Positions 44,508 through 54,304 of a stretch of DNA of 64,000 nt are shown piece after piece; position 1 is the stretch's first letter; each line of letters opens with the position of its first letter. The notes beneath the pieces were generated by a model. That model was given only the letters and a program-made list of their open reading frames with translations. It searched no databases and was not told where the DNA came from. The position numbers and the translations under genes were made by a program. Source of the DNA: Branchipolynoe longqiensis. Its lineage: Eukaryota > Annelida > Polychaeta > Phyllodocida > Polynoidae. The stretch lies in NCBI GenBank assembly GCA_030323885.1, contig CM059193.1, forward strand, positions 95,100,852-95,164,851, written 5' to 3'.

Positions 44508-44569
44508 CCGAGCCAGGAAACCGGAAGTGAGGGTTCCATGTGCATCCGGTTCCCTGGCGGGCTCGGACA
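44508..44569. repeat. Strong imperfect hairpin (about 20-bp stem)
   Basis: GTCCGAGCCAGGAAACCGGA (44508 on) is inverted as TCCGGTTCCCTGGC-GGGCTCGGAC (to 44569) around a loop of about 18 bases. Confidence 0.75.
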
Positions 44570-45145
44570 ACACCAACAAAAAGCGGCGGTGTTATTTCAG
44601 ATGCTAGCAATCATGTTATTGTGTGCTTAATTTCTTTAATAATGATAATATCGCCAAGGAAGAAGAGACTGGAATGGGGGGAGGGGAGGGGGGGGGGTAG
44701 CTGGGGTGAGGGGGGGGGGTGCTTGTTGCCGGGTCCATCAATAATACCCGCATTTGCCAGTTCTAGTAATGGCACGCGTTCTTACCAAGCTGATCGAGTA
44801 CTGACTTTGTAATGGGAGAGATACTGATGTGTGCCGTAAATCAAAATGCTGAGTCATCACTTAGGAATAAAGGAGAAAAAGCCTCGAGGAAACACTTCAT
44901 TAAATACGATTTACTAAGTGCGTTATTAATACACGCCGAGAGAAACGAGGGACTTGAAAACAATTTACTAATTAAGACTGAGAATGATGGAGCTTGTTTA
45001 GTTTTTGTCTTCTCCCAGCATGCATTGGGTGTATGTCAGTATTGTACTCTACAGGAATATGATGTATTCTAAAGGGGTTCGGCGTAGTACGACATTTAGT
45101 GTTTCCTGAAAGCATGTTCAATGAAAGCAGACGACTTGCTTACAC
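44570..45145. other. Unique stretch with a G-run, no gene recognised
   Basis: G-rich patches lie at 44677-44720. An 86-codon plus-strand frame (44812-45072) has no recognised domain, so I do not call it a gene. Confidence 0.45.
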
Positions 45146-45147
45146 AC

Positions 45148-45149
45148 AT

Positions 45150-45183
<34 letters not shown>

Positions 45184-45211
45184 TTATATATATGTATATA
45201 TATATATATAG

Positions 45212-45240
<29 letters not shown>
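45148..45240. repeat. (TA)n-rich microsatellite
   Basis: TATATATA runs are broken by TATGTATATTTA and GATATA. Confidence 0.95.
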
Positions 45241-45243
<3 letters not shown>

Positions 45244-45486
45244 AGGCTAAGTAAAAATAGGTGTGTAGTGTGCCAAGCAAACAGCAGAAGTGAGCAGTGT
45301 AGAAGGTGGGGGGAGGGGAAGCAGCAAGAAAAGTGCTGGCCCGCAGCAAATATATATAATGGACAAGAAATAATCATGAAGTCGTAGAATAATAAATAAT
45401 ATTATAAGATCATAGGATAATAAATAATATTATAATAACCTCACCCGCCATTTTATATTTATATAATAGATTATATTACACATATA
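45241..45486. other. Short AT-rich spacer
   Basis: GAATAATAAATAATATTATA recurs twice (about 45386 and 45415). Confidence 0.5.
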
Positions 45487-45695
45487 TACAGTTAAACCCC
45501 TCTAACCTACAACCTCCACAGCTCGACTACTTCCCTATATCGATCGTTTTATTTGGGTCCCAAACGATCACTCATTCAATACCATTGTAATGATAAAATA
45601 CACCTAAACAAAAGACTCTTTCAACCGACCACCTCCCTAAATGAACCATTTAATGTCGGTCCAATGGTCAGCGCATCTAGATAGGTGTTACTGTA
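45487..45695. mobile_element. Pogo/Tigger-like MITE (about 205 bp)
   Basis: The border is TA followed by CAGTTAAACCCCTCTAACCT on the left, and GGTGTTACTG followed by TA on the right. TA-CAGT...ACTG-TA ends and GACCACCTCCCTAAATGA internal repeats are typical of Tc1/mariner-group pogo-like MITEs. Confidence 0.78.
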
Positions 45696-46020
45696 TATAT
45701 ATATATATAGGAAGCACGTGGAGATGGATCACGGAGGTGGCAGATGACTTTTGCTAAGAGCAGACGACAATTCGTCGGCGAATACACTTTTTTCAGTGGA
45801 AAGTTGACTATTTTCAATGAAAACAAGCAGCATTTCGGTGACCTTTGCCCTACATCAGACGACATTTATTGAGGGATATGTCATCCGTCGCCATAGCGAA
45901 TTTGAGCGTTGTCTTCGGTGAAATTTGAGAAGTAAACGAAAGACCGCTGAAAGTTTGAAATTAGGCATAACTTTGTCAGCAAATATTGCCCGAGACGGGA
46001 GAGGGGCAGACACCCAGGTT
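45696..46020. other. Unique stretch, no gene recognised
   Basis: A short TA run (45698-45708) and diverged CAGACGACA(A/T)T words (45761, 45856) are seen. Confidence 0.45.
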
Positions 46021-46585
46021 TCACTTACACGCAACGTCATAGCGTCATCGCAGGGACGTCATAGCGACGTCATAGCGACGTCATAGCGATGTCATAGTTT
46101 CACCATAGCGACATCGTAGAGACCTCATATAAACATCACAGCAATGGCCTAGCGACATCATACCAACATCAGCACGACACCATCGTTACATCACGTCGAC
46201 ATAACGACATAATATCAATATAAGTGTGACATTGTGACATCATTGTGACATCATATCGAAATCCTAGTGAAATCATATCGACATAATACCGCCATCATTG
46301 TGGCATCACAGGAATGTAATAGCGATATCGTAGCGATGCCATAGCGGCAACACATCGACATCATGCCGACTCCATAGCGACACAACATCGACATCATATT
46401 GACATCATATCTACATCAGTTATGACAACATACCGACATCATACCGACATCGTACGGGCATCGTACCGGCATCATATCGATGTCATAGCGATGTCATGAC
46501 GATATCATGGCGGTGCCGTAGCGATGTCATAGCGATGTCATATCGATGTCGTAGCGATGTCGTGGCGATGTCATGGCGATGTGCC
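46021..46585 (+). repeat. 11-bp GATGTCATAGC minisatellite
   Basis: About 50 units of ACGTCATAGCG, ACATCATATCG and GATGTCATAGC occur. The period holds for most of the tract, with short slippages between 46130 and 46330. Confidence 0.92.
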
Positions 46586-46634
46586 CCCGGTTGTGTTGCA
46601 CTTTGAGACTAAACTCACCCGGACAATCTGAGAC

Positions 46635-46965
46635 ATTTGTTGGAGGTTTACGTCGAGGCAACATTGAAGTTCATATCAGGATGGGTACCGACTAGAGCTA
46701 GGTGCACGTATTGGGACTTTATAGCAATGCCCCACAGGAAAACTAGACCGCCATCACCATGACCTGATATCCGAGTCAATAACATTTTCCTGACACTGAG
46801 CCAACAAAACCTATCCTAATAATGCTCAGCGCCTGGCTAGTAAGTGACAAGTATCAATTTTCTAAGTCATGACTCGACCAGGGTTTGAACGTATGGGTGG
46901 ATATCCCGAGATCTACAAACATGGGACATGGAGGCTCAACTCATTCGGCCATACCGTCTGGTCAG
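46635..46965 (-). mobile_element. S1 SINE, full length, with target-site duplication
   Basis: The element lies between direct repeats TCTGAGAC at 46627-46634 and 46966-46973. The tail TTTGTTGGAGGTTTACG is at the left, and the head, CAGACGGTATGGCCGAATGA, at the right. Confidence 0.92.
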
Positions 46966-46973
46966 TCTGAGAC

Positions 46974-47345
46974 CTAATCAATGTGTGTAAACTCTGCAGG
47001 TCCAAGACACAAGGTGACATGAGTTATATTTACTAAGACATATCTCACTTGAAGTCCAGTAAGGTGCTTGACCTGCCATCTCAGTGATATCACAACCACT
47101 GTGACTAAAAGTGATCTGTTTGACTTCAAAGAACAGCCTAGCAATACTACAGGCCTTCAGTGCCTGACCAGTGGGGTCCTTTGACTGGGGACACCTACTG
47201 TTGATCCAGGTATCTCCATAGCAACAGAAGTCCATGTTAGATAAGGAAGCAGTGGTAGAGGTCAATCGGGTCCTAACGCGACTCGGAGAAATTCTAAGTG
47301 ATGAGCTACTCTGAACTGTGTATAAGCATTTGTGTTCCTCCAAAA
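46974..47345 (-). other. Unique 370-bp stretch between two S1 copies
   Basis: The minus strand has a 121-codon open frame (47343-46978) with varied composition that is not low complexity. I recognise no domain and see no splice or start context, so it is recorded only as an uncharacterised frame. Confidence 0.2.
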
Positions 47346-47356
47346 TGTCTGTGTGA

Positions 47357-47702
47357 CCAGACGGGATGGCCGAATGAGTTGAGCGTCCGTCTCCCGTGAT
47401 GGTAGATTGTGGGATTCTAACTCACAGGTTTGAACCCTGGTCAAGTGAAACCAATAACATAAAAATGTATACTTGTCACTTTGTAGCGCTGGGCATTATT
47501 AGGATAGGGCAAGGACTGGCTGGTTCATTGTCATGATAGTGTGACTGAGGGGGATAGCAGTTCATGGTGATGACGGCCTGTTCTCCCAGTGGGGCAGCAC
47601 TATAAAGTCACCATGAGTGCGCACTGTCACAAGTCAGTACCAATCCTGATATGACCTTAACGGTTGCCTGGCCATAGAACTCCAACAACCAACCCTCCTA
47701 CC
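47357..47702 (+). mobile_element. S1 SINE, full length, with 11-bp target-site duplication
   Basis: TGTCTGTGTGA at 47346-47356 is repeated exactly at 47703-47713. Head GACGGGATGGCCGAATGAGT, B box GGTTTGAACCC and tail TAGAACTCCAACAACCAACC are all present. This is the reference copy for S1 length (about 346 bp). Confidence 0.95.
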
Positions 47703-47713
47703 TGTCTGTGTGA

Positions 47714-47973
47714 GATTACAACTGTTGAGGTGAGAATAGCTAGAGGCGCCCCGAACTGCCTATTGCGCTTTACCCGCTGAGCTAACCCAACCCTCTATAA
47801 TATTAACCACTCAACTAACCACACCTCATACACAACCTATCAACCAATCTTATAGACATCAAACATAGCCGTCCAATTATAGACCACATCCACATAATTG
47901 AATTTCACTCAATCAAATCCACAGTCAGTGGTGCTGCCTTTGTCAGTTTAATGCCTTCAAATCTTGCTGGTGA
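47714..47973. other. Short spacer with a possible tRNA-like fragment
   Basis: On the minus strand GGGTTGGGTTAGCTCAGCGG followed by GTAAAGCGC (about 47798-47768) resembles a tRNA D arm, but no anticodon arm or B box follows. Confidence 0.35.
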
Positions 47974-48121
47974 TTCAAACTGCATAGTCCGATGAAGCAT
48001 CAAATTATCAAAACCAAAACATTCACCTACATTTAATTCTACACATATAGCTTAGATACTGAATTGGAATGTGTTGCCACATAGAAGGGAATACTGAGTC
48101 AACTTAATATAACCTGTGTTA
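47974..48121 (-). mobile_element. TTAA-type MITE, truncated by a LINE insertion
   Basis: AACTGCATAGTCCGATGAAG starts the copy, whose order equals the copy at 43822. It breaks exactly where the LINE tail repeat (CAATCAATCAAT) begins. Confidence 0.8.
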
Positions 48122-48790
48122 CTCAATCAATCAATAGTTTGTTCCTCTAGTCGAGGGTTGGATGCAATGTTTCTCCACTTGTCCCGATGGTGTGCTGTTC
48201 TGATAGACTGTGAATAATTCAAGCCTGTCCACTGTGAAATATTTGTAAACCATGATGTTCTTGGTCTCCCTCTCCCTCTGCTGCCATTCACCTTCCCTTC
48301 CAACAATGTTAACGGTATATTGAACTCTGACGAATGATGTGGCCAAAATAAATAAGTTTCTTTGTCTGTATAGTGGCAAACAAGCTTTTCTTATTTTTAA
48401 TTTTTCTGAGAACTTCTTTGTTGGTGATCTTCTTTGTCCATGATATTTTCATCATCCTTCGATAAGTCCACATCTCAAATGCTGCTAAACTTTTGTACAT
48501 TTTCTTAGAGATTGTCCATGTCTCAGCCCCATACATTAGAGTAGACCACACATAACACTGAAGAATACTCCTTGTTTGTATTAATATCTTACGTGATGTT
48601 AACACTCTGTACATTTTGGAGAATGTTGTTCGGGCTATTGTTATCCTTCTTTTAATTTCTTCCTCACATCTCCCATCATTTGTAATCTTTTGTCCAAGAT
48701 ATATGAATTCGGATACTTGTTCTATGTTTGTGCCATCTATGGTTATATTGACATTTGGTTTATCTGTCTTTTTACTTATAACCATTGTTT
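48122..48790 (-). mobile_element. LINE, 5'-truncated 3' end (RTE/BovB-like or related)
   Basis: The minus strand encodes the C-terminal part of a LINE ORF2: FIYLGQKITNDGRCEEEIKR, TLMYGAETWTISKK, FEMWTYRRMMKISWT and NKEVLRKIKNKKSLF (48785-48309). It continues in another frame with GSRGRGRPRTSWF and RDKWRNIASNPR to a stop at about 48134. The 3' end carries ATTG repeats, typical of LINEs with microsatellite tails. It is 5'-truncated, with no RT catalytic block left. The clade is uncertain. Confidence 0.85.
48309..48785 (-). pseudogene. LINE ORF2 C-terminal fragment
   Basis: This open fragment of 158 codons follows the RT thumb. Its motifs YLGQKITNDG, YGAETWT and RRMMKISW are found in many animal LINE ORF2 proteins after the catalytic core. 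The true start is missing and the frame shifts near 48310 before the GRGRPR tail. It cannot make an active enzyme. Confidence 0.85.
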
Positions 48791-48802
48791 ACTACACAAA
48801 GC

Positions 48803-48860
48803 CTATTGGAGTACTATGCGAAATCCAAATTGACAGCGGTGATGGCATGGGGAATAGAAT
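48803..48860. mobile_element. S4 SINE fragment
   Basis: GAAATCCAAATTGACAGCGG and GATGGCATGGGGAATAGAAT match the segment before the tRNA-like head at 53.2 and 56.2 kb. Confidence 0.55.
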
Positions 48861-48930
48861 GTTGACGTCCAATAGCCGATGGTAAAAATCAATGTGCTCT
48901 AGAGGCGTCGCAAAATAAAACAAACTTTGG
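48861..48930 (+). mobile_element. S2 SINE, 3' end fragment
   Basis: GTTGACGTCCAATAGCCGAT, CAATGTGCTCTAGAGGCGTC and AAAATAAAACAAAC match the S2 end. Confidence 0.85.
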
Positions 48931-49300
48931 GGAATCTAACCATTAACCCCTTCAAAAGCTTACTTCTGAGTAAAGCTGAGATACAACTTTGCTATTTACG
49001 TCCGCTGCTGGCGCTATTGCGCCTGGGTCACATGGGTCACACGTGACCAGCGTTCAGCCACTCAGACGCCCACACACACAGGGCGTCCATTGAACTACTT
49101 ATTTGCTCATTGTTGAACCATACCCTCAGCATAAACTGCCCTGGCCGCCGGGATGTGTGCGCCCGCGGGGAATCCCTCCGCCAGGGCGGTTTGCGCTTAA
49201 TGGTGTCGGTCACGTGACGAGGCACAACCACCCGGAACGCCCGCCGCCTGTTTGTGGCCGAGTCCGGGTCCGGGTGGATTGCGCCTCATCCATGTAGGTT
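48931..49300. other. Unique GC-rich stretch, no gene recognised
   Basis: CGCCCGCGGGG-type sequence and GTCACGTGAC (about 49209) occur. No coding signature. Confidence 0.4.
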
Positions 49301-49960
49301 AATGGCTGGAGGCGGGTTCGGGGAGTGGTGGGGTGGAGGGTGAGGAGCGTGAGGGGAGAGGGGGGGGGAGGGGGGAGGCAGTGTGGGGAGGGAGGTGGAG
49401 GGGAGAGTGTGGGGGAGGGTGGGGGTAGGGGATGTGGGAGGAGGAGAGGAAGGAGTGTGGGGAGGATGGAGGGTGGAGGAGGGAAAGTGGGGTGGAGGGA
49501 GGGTGGAGGAGGTGAGGTGAGAGGAGGGAGGGTGAGGAGGATGGGGGGGAGAAGGGGTGGAGAGGGGAGGGTGGAGGGAGGAAAGTGGGGGAGGAGGGAG
49601 GGTGCGGAGGATGGGAGGGGAGGGAGGGTGGGGAAGAGAGGGGGTGGGGAGGATGGGAGGGGAGGGAGGGTGGGGAGGAGGGAGGGTGGAGGAGGGAGTA
49701 GGGAGCGTGGGAGGTGGGGGAGGGAGAGGTGGGGGAGGTGGAGGGGGAATGACGGGGGAGAAGGAGGAGTGGGGAAGAGCGGAGAGTGGCGGGTCGGAGC
49801 TGGGGGAAGGAGGGGTGCGGGGAGGAGAGGGGAGGACGGGGTAGGATGGGGGAGGAAGGGGGAGGAGGAGGACTTGGGAAGAGAGGAGAGTCAAGGTGGG
49901 GAAGCGTATGGTCAAGGGATAGTAGTTGAGGAGTAGGGAAGGGGGGGAGGTGTGGGGAGT
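49300..49960 (+). repeat. GGAGGGTGGGGAGGA purine-rich tract
   Basis: About 650 bases of G/A-rich sequence with few pyrimidines; short units of GGGAGGGTGGGGAGGA. Open frames are Gly/Arg/Glu-rich or Pro/Ser-rich artefacts. Triplex or quadruplex structure is possible. Confidence 0.92.
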
Positions 49961-50304
49961 TAGAGAGGAGCCTCGGCCTTTAGAGGTAGAGTTAGTACCA
50001 CGTGACCACTCCCTCGGGAGGGCGGCCAGCCATTTTGTACATGATCGGGGCAATTAACTGTAAATTGCCCGCCCCGGTCGGACGACGTGTAGCGACAGCC
50101 CATTCATGTGACAGCCCAGTCATGTGACAAAGGACGCCTAGCCAGGAACGTCACTTCCAGGGCCGAAGTCGGACAAGCAGGAAACCGCCACCAGGCAGCG
50201 CCACTGGCCTGAGGTCGGGCACCCCCGACAGGGTGTCCTGGGTGTTGATCGGCTAGATTCAGGGCGGCTCTGTTCTCACTCACCGTCATTATCTCCTCGG
50301 TTAA
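49961..50304. other. Unique GC-rich stretch
   Basis: Direct repeats TTCATGTGACAGCCC/GTCATGTGACA lie at 50103 and 50118. No gene is recognised. Confidence 0.45.
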
Positions 50305-50360
50305 TCCGTCCTGATATGACCTTAGATGTTGCTTGGACGTAAAACAACAACAAACAAACC
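50305..50360 (+). mobile_element. S1 SINE, tail fragment
   Basis: TCCGTCCTGATATGACCTTA with GATGTTGCTTGGACGTAAAA and CAACAACAAAC. Confidence 0.85.
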
Positions 50361-50440
50361 TTGGATAATCGGCTACCTTAGGACCTCACCCGTTAGAGGT
50401 CGCTATCTCGCAGCTCTGGTCAGCATGTACACTGTATGGA

Positions 50441-50588
50441 TTGTGGTTGGTTGGTTGGTTGTTGGAGTTTTCCGTCCTGGTAACACCTAAGGTCATATCA
50501 GGACAGGTACTGACTTGTGACAGTGCACAGTCATGGTGACTTTATAGGGCTGCCCTACTGGGAAATCAGACTGCTGGCACCATGGCGG
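50441..50588 (-). mobile_element. S1 SINE, 3' half
   Basis: The tail GGTTGGTTGTTGGAGTTTTC and block TGACAGTGCACAGTCATGGT reach to GCTGGCACCATGG, where the copy stops. Confidence 0.87.
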
Positions 50589-50640
50589 GCGATTCAGGTC
50601 AGAGATAGGTGGAACAGGGACCTATCTGATGAAGCATGAT

Positions 50641-50828
50641 TTTCTTCTTTTTTCTTGAAGATGTATACCACCTATCATGGATAAATCTGAATAGTCTTGT
50701 TTTCACTGTGAGACAGTTGTTCGATAGAAAACCAGAGCCTACACTTTTACCACGCCAAGAGATCTTGAACCTCCCAACCCAGATGTACATGGTATGAGGA
50801 CAACTTGCCTTTGATGAGACTGTAAATA
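50641..50828 (-). mobile_element. S4 SINE body, without its head
   Basis: TATACCACCTATCATGGATA, AGACAGTTGTTCGATAGAAA, GCCTACACTTTTACCACGCC and GCCTTTGATGAGACTGTAAA match the copy at 55975-56285. Confidence 0.8.
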
Positions 50829-51218
50829 ATGCATCATCTTCATCATGCTGTCGGTCTCGATGCGAGAAAGACTGCTTTCATTACTTGACTGCCGCTCGCC
50901 GGTTGGTTCTCTGCTGTGAGAGTGATGGTCATGAGTCGGTGTTAAAACTCTTGATGGTATCCTTGAACCGGAGACGAGGGTGCCCTCTCTTTCTGTAACC
51001 AGAAGACAGTTGAGAGTAGAGGATCTGCTTTGGTAGTCTGTCTGATGACATCCTCATGAGGTTCCAGTCCACCGGAGATTCTTTTTGATCAGAAGATCTT
51101 CCATAGAGGGCAGCCCTGTCCGTTCGAGTATTTCCTTATTTGTCACTTTGTCCTTCCAGGTTAGCCTTATGATCGAATGCAGATGTCGCATCATGAAGGC
51201 ATGCGGCTTTTTCACCTG

Positions 51219-51467
51219 TCATCTGTACACTGTCCAGGCCTCGGCTCCGTATAGTAGGGTGGATAGCACGATTGCATGGTAGATCTTGCCTTTGACCCGC
51301 ATGGACACATGGTGCTTGTTCCAGAGTCTCTGTAGTAGTTGGCTGAAAGATGCGCTAGCCTTGGCCATCCTCTTCTGTATTTCAGCATCAATGCGTCCAT
51401 CACTTGATATAGTGCTTCCGAGGTAGGTGAATTCTGGAACAGAGTTCAGCTTGTTTCCGTCAACCAT
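51219..51467 (-). pseudogene. LINE ORF2 C-terminal fragment
   Basis: The segment reads FTYLGSTISSDGRIDAEIQK and IVLSTLLYGAEAWTVYR, the thumb/connection region after the RT core. Its frame is continued on the 3' side (51218-51060) by SIIRLTWKDKVTNKEILERT and LLIKKNLRWTG after a break. It follows the FADD-containing segment with a small frameshift near 51475. Confidence 0.85.
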
Positions 51468-51479
51468 AACATCCTCCTC

Positions 51480-51875
51480 TCAGGTTCTTGTAGAGTTGGG
51501 TTGGTACAGCACCTCCATCTTCTTGATGTTAATCTTCAGGCCAAATTTATTTGATGCATCGGAGAAAGCGTCCACTATTTTCTGGATCTCATCAGAAGAG
51601 TGGGCAACCAGTGCACTGTCATCTGCGAATAGCAGCTCTCTCACCAGTATCCGAGTAGTCTTGGTCTTCGCTCTGAAGTGTGTGACATTGAATACGTCAG
51701 CACTCTGTCTGGACTGTATATAGATGCCATCCGCCATGCCTCGGAAGGCCTCATCGTGCATTGCTGATAGGAAGATGGAGAACAGTGTGGGGGCCAGTAC
51801 ACAACCTTGCTTGATCCCATTGGTAACCCCAAATGATTCCGAGACTTCCCCTCCAACATTAACATTCGCCATCAT
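51480..51875 (-). pseudogene. LINE ORF2 RT palm fragment with FADD
   Basis: The fragment has RT block B (GIKQGCVLAPTLFSIF, residues 20-35) and the catalytic block C (LLFADDSALVAH, residues 81-92; FADD at 51629-51618), then FGLKINIKKMEVLYQP. The catalytic aspartates are intact although the gene is broken. The upstream palm block lies in a different frame. Confidence 0.9.
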
Positions 51876-51879
51876 TCCC

Positions 51880-52275
51880 GTATGTAGAGCCTCGATCGTT
51901 GTGAACTTCTCTGGGCATCCATACTTCCTCAGTAGCTGCCGACTGTATCTAACGCCTTAGTGAAATCGACAAATAGCAAGTACAGCGGTCGGTCCTGCTC
52001 AATGCACTTTTCTTGTAGCTGTTGGAGACAAAATATCATATCCACGGTGCTCCGGTTACCTCTGAAGCAACACTGTGTCTCCGGAACTACATCAGGTGTT
52101 ATGTGAATAGATAGTCTGCTGAGGAGGATCCTGGTGAAGATCTTGCCTGTTATGGAAAGAAGAGAGATTCCTCTATAGTTCCCACAGTCTGTTCGATCAC
52201 CTTCTCTTGTAGATGGTTACAATGCTGGCATTCTTCCATGCTTGGGGTACAGAAACCTCCTCCCGTCATTGGTGA
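51880..52275 (-). pseudogene. LINE ORF2 RT fingers/palm region, frameshifted
   Basis: Between the two open segments the minus strand encodes WKNASIVTIYK, then in another frame NYRGISLLSITGKIFTRILL, ETQCCFRGNRSTVDMIFCLQ and the first catalytic block LLFVDFTKALDTV (about 51978-51945). A further frame switch precedes LLRKYGCPEKFTTIEALHTG. At least three lesions therefore separate the blocks. Confidence 0.85.
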
Positions 52276-52870
52276 TTAGTTGGCACAGTCTGTTGAACTG
52301 ATTGTCTCCTCTGTGCTTCCATACTTCAGAGGAATTCCATCACCCCCAGGTGCTTTGCCATCTTTCAGGCTGGCGACTACTCCAGCCATCTCATCCATGG
52401 TTGGAATCTCATCAAGGCATGTTTTGGTAATACACTGTTGGATGTTGTCCAGAGTGTTGTGATCTATGTCACAAGAGACGTTGAGTAGCTTCTGGAAGTG
52501 TTCACTCCATCTTGCCACAATGTTCTTGCTGTCAGAAAAGGTCTCCATTCCATCTGTTGATTTCAGGTGAACAGGTCCTTTCTTCACAGGTCCCCACACT
52601 TCCTTCAGTCCATTGTAGAAGCCCTTCATGTTGTTTCTGTCCGCAGCTCTCTGCAGCTCCTCTGCCTTCACTTCCCAGTAGTCTGACTTCAGTGCATGGG
52701 TGCATTTTTGTAGCAATCTGCAGGCATCTTTGTATGCTGCAGTGGTGTATCTAGTGCTCCTGGAATGCAACACTCTCTGGTGGGCTTGGTCTCTTCTGCT
52801 CATAAGATTCTGTAGCTTCTGGTTGTTGGGGTCGAACCAGTCCTGGTGTTTTCTGTCTGGCTTGCCGAGA
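52276..52870 (-). pseudogene. LINE ORF2 pre-RT region
   Basis: The frame is open from about 52870 (RYLGKPDRKHQDWFDPNNQK) through MSRRDQAHQ to MKGFYNGLKEVWG, IVARWSEHFQKLLN and the first RT block GKAPGGDGIPLK, where it breaks. These are the usual landmarks between endonuclease and RT. No start codon belongs to it, since the N-terminal domain has been deleted. Confidence 0.85.
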
Positions 52871-52874
52871 TATC

Positions 52875-53213
52875 TTACATTTCATGAAAGCTGCCTGCAA
52901 AAGTGTTGAAGTGCTGCTGGCTTTTGCAAGTTACCAGCAGCACTCTCTTGGGGAACAAATACAGGTCTCACACCAGCAAGAACATGTCCAGACAGGCACA
53001 AAACTATTTGCCCCTGCAGTGGCTGGTCGGGAGTTGTTGGGAGTTCCATACATCAACCGCCCTTGATGCTGCCACAGTGACATGGTTTTCTGTTCAGGGT
53101 TTGCTCCCTTAGCCTTCAGTTCTGTCAAGAACCTGTACCACAAGGCAGTGGTTTACAACTCTGCAGGGCAGGTGCATCAAACTCCCTGAGGTATTGCAAT
53201 ACCTGCATACCCA
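52875..53213 (-). other. 5' module of the LINE, shared with the 8.1-kb copy
   Basis: About 340 bases (plus strand CATTTCATGAAAGCTGCCTG to TGCAATACCTGCATACCC) match 8124-8452 closely. Because it precedes the ORF in both copies it is probably the 5' UTR or an N-terminal segment. Both copies break at the same position on its ORF side. Confidence 0.7.
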
Positions 53214-53218
53214 TGCTA

Positions 53219-53338
53219 TAATGTCAAATTATCAGATGTGATGGCATGGGGAATGGAAGGACTGACTTTCAGATTAGGAGTCTGACCTTGAAAAACGTCC
53301 AAACACTTTAACCACTCCGCCACAGAGATCCCCTCAGT
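53219..53338 (-). mobile_element. S4 SINE, tRNA-like head
   Basis: On the minus strand CTCTGTGGCGGAGTGGTTAA is an A-box-like start. AGACTCCTAATCTGA forms an anticodon-type hairpin with CCT in a canonical CUCCUAA loop, so the head derives from an Arg-type tRNA. The B box is poor in this copy. Confidence 0.7.
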
Positions 53339-53446
53339 TTTAGCTTGAGGTTAACTATCAATGGCTGCTCAGTGGAGCTGACTACCGAGATATTAATGCA
53401 ATATTCAAATGCAGGTTGACATGCTTGGTTGCACTGAGAGGGAGGA
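53339..53446. other. Short spacer
   Basis: Nothing recognised. Confidence 0.5.
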
Positions 53447-53784
53447 GCGGGGCTTAGCTCAGGCGGTGGTGTATCCACCTGTGAAAGCTTGGTTCATCAG
53501 ATCGGTTCTGCTCAGTGGATCTATTTGCAGTTTGGGCTATTTTCCGTTCCAACCAGTGGTCCACAACTGGTTCATCAAAGTCTGTGGTAAATGCTCTCCT
53601 GTCTGTGATAAAGTGCATATAAAAGACCCCTTGCTGCTTATCGAAAAGAATATATCTATCTGGCGGCAGTGGGTTTCTTCCAAAGAAATATGTTAGAATG
53701 ACCGTATGTTTGACGTCCAATAGCCGATGATATTAATCAATGTGCTCTAGACGCATCGTTAAATAAAACAAACTTGTTTTTTTT
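53447..53784 (+). mobile_element. S2 tRNA-derived SINE, full length
   Basis: The head GCGGGGCTTAGCTCAGGCGG, GGCTATTTTCCGTTCCAACC, GTGATAAAGTGCATATAAAA, GGCGGCAGTGGG and the end GTGCTCTAGACGCATCGTTA with AATAAAACAAAC are all in order. Confidence 0.9.
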
Positions 53785-53976
53785 GGTTATAATGAGAGGA
53801 TGGAGGCTGTCATTGGCTGACAATGAGGCTTGTGTGGCAAGTCCTTATATACCCAGTCCTGGCAGGCAGGCAGGGCAGGTCACGTGATTACATCCCCAGG
53901 TGGAGGTAGGACAGATGATGACGCACCTGAGGCCACAGCTTGGACGTGGGAGGCAGGTGTGCAGGTGTGGGGATAT

Positions 53977-54304
53977 TTGGTTGGTTGTTGGAGTTTTACT
54001 TACTGGCAACATCCAAGAGCATATCGGCACAGGTACCGTCTTGTGACAGTGCACACTCATGGCAACTATATAGTGATGCCCCTCTGGGAAATCAGGCCAC
54101 CTATATAATGACCTGATATCCTTACACTGAGCCAACCAGTCCTTGCCCTATCCTAATAATGCTGAGCGCCTGGCTTGGAAGTGACAAGTATACATTTTTA
54201 AGTCATTGGTTTGAGTCGACCAGGGTTCGAACCCCTGAGTTTGTATCCCATGATCTACCAAAATAGGAGACGGACGCTCTACTCATTTGGCCATCCCGTC
54301 TGGT
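53977..54304 (-). mobile_element. S1 SINE, full length
   Basis: The tail TTGGTTGGTTGTTGGAGTTT is at the left, B box (reverse) CCAGGGTTCGAACCC is intact, and the head ends with GGCCATCCCGTCTGGTC. Confidence 0.92.

Larger units (their letters stand above)
50829..53213 (-). mobile_element. Non-LTR retrotransposon (LINE) with RT, decayed and 5'-deleted
   Basis: On the minus strand a 5' module (53213-52875) is followed by a pre-RT region, RT blocks and a C-terminal region, ending in a GATGATG/ATCATC tail at 50829. The endonuclease domain is absent, so the 5' module joins directly to the pre-RT region near 52875. The 465-bp element at 7979 shares both ends. The clade is not assigned. Confidence 0.88.

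Noticed and set aside
44812..45072. An 86-codon plus-strand frame (begins MGEILMCAVNQ).
   Set aside because: No family recognised and no supporting signals; frames of this length are expected by chance.
46978..47343. A 121-codon minus-strand frame with normal composition.
   Set aside because: No recognised domain, no splice or promoter context, and it lies between two SINEs; kept only as an uncharacterised stretch.
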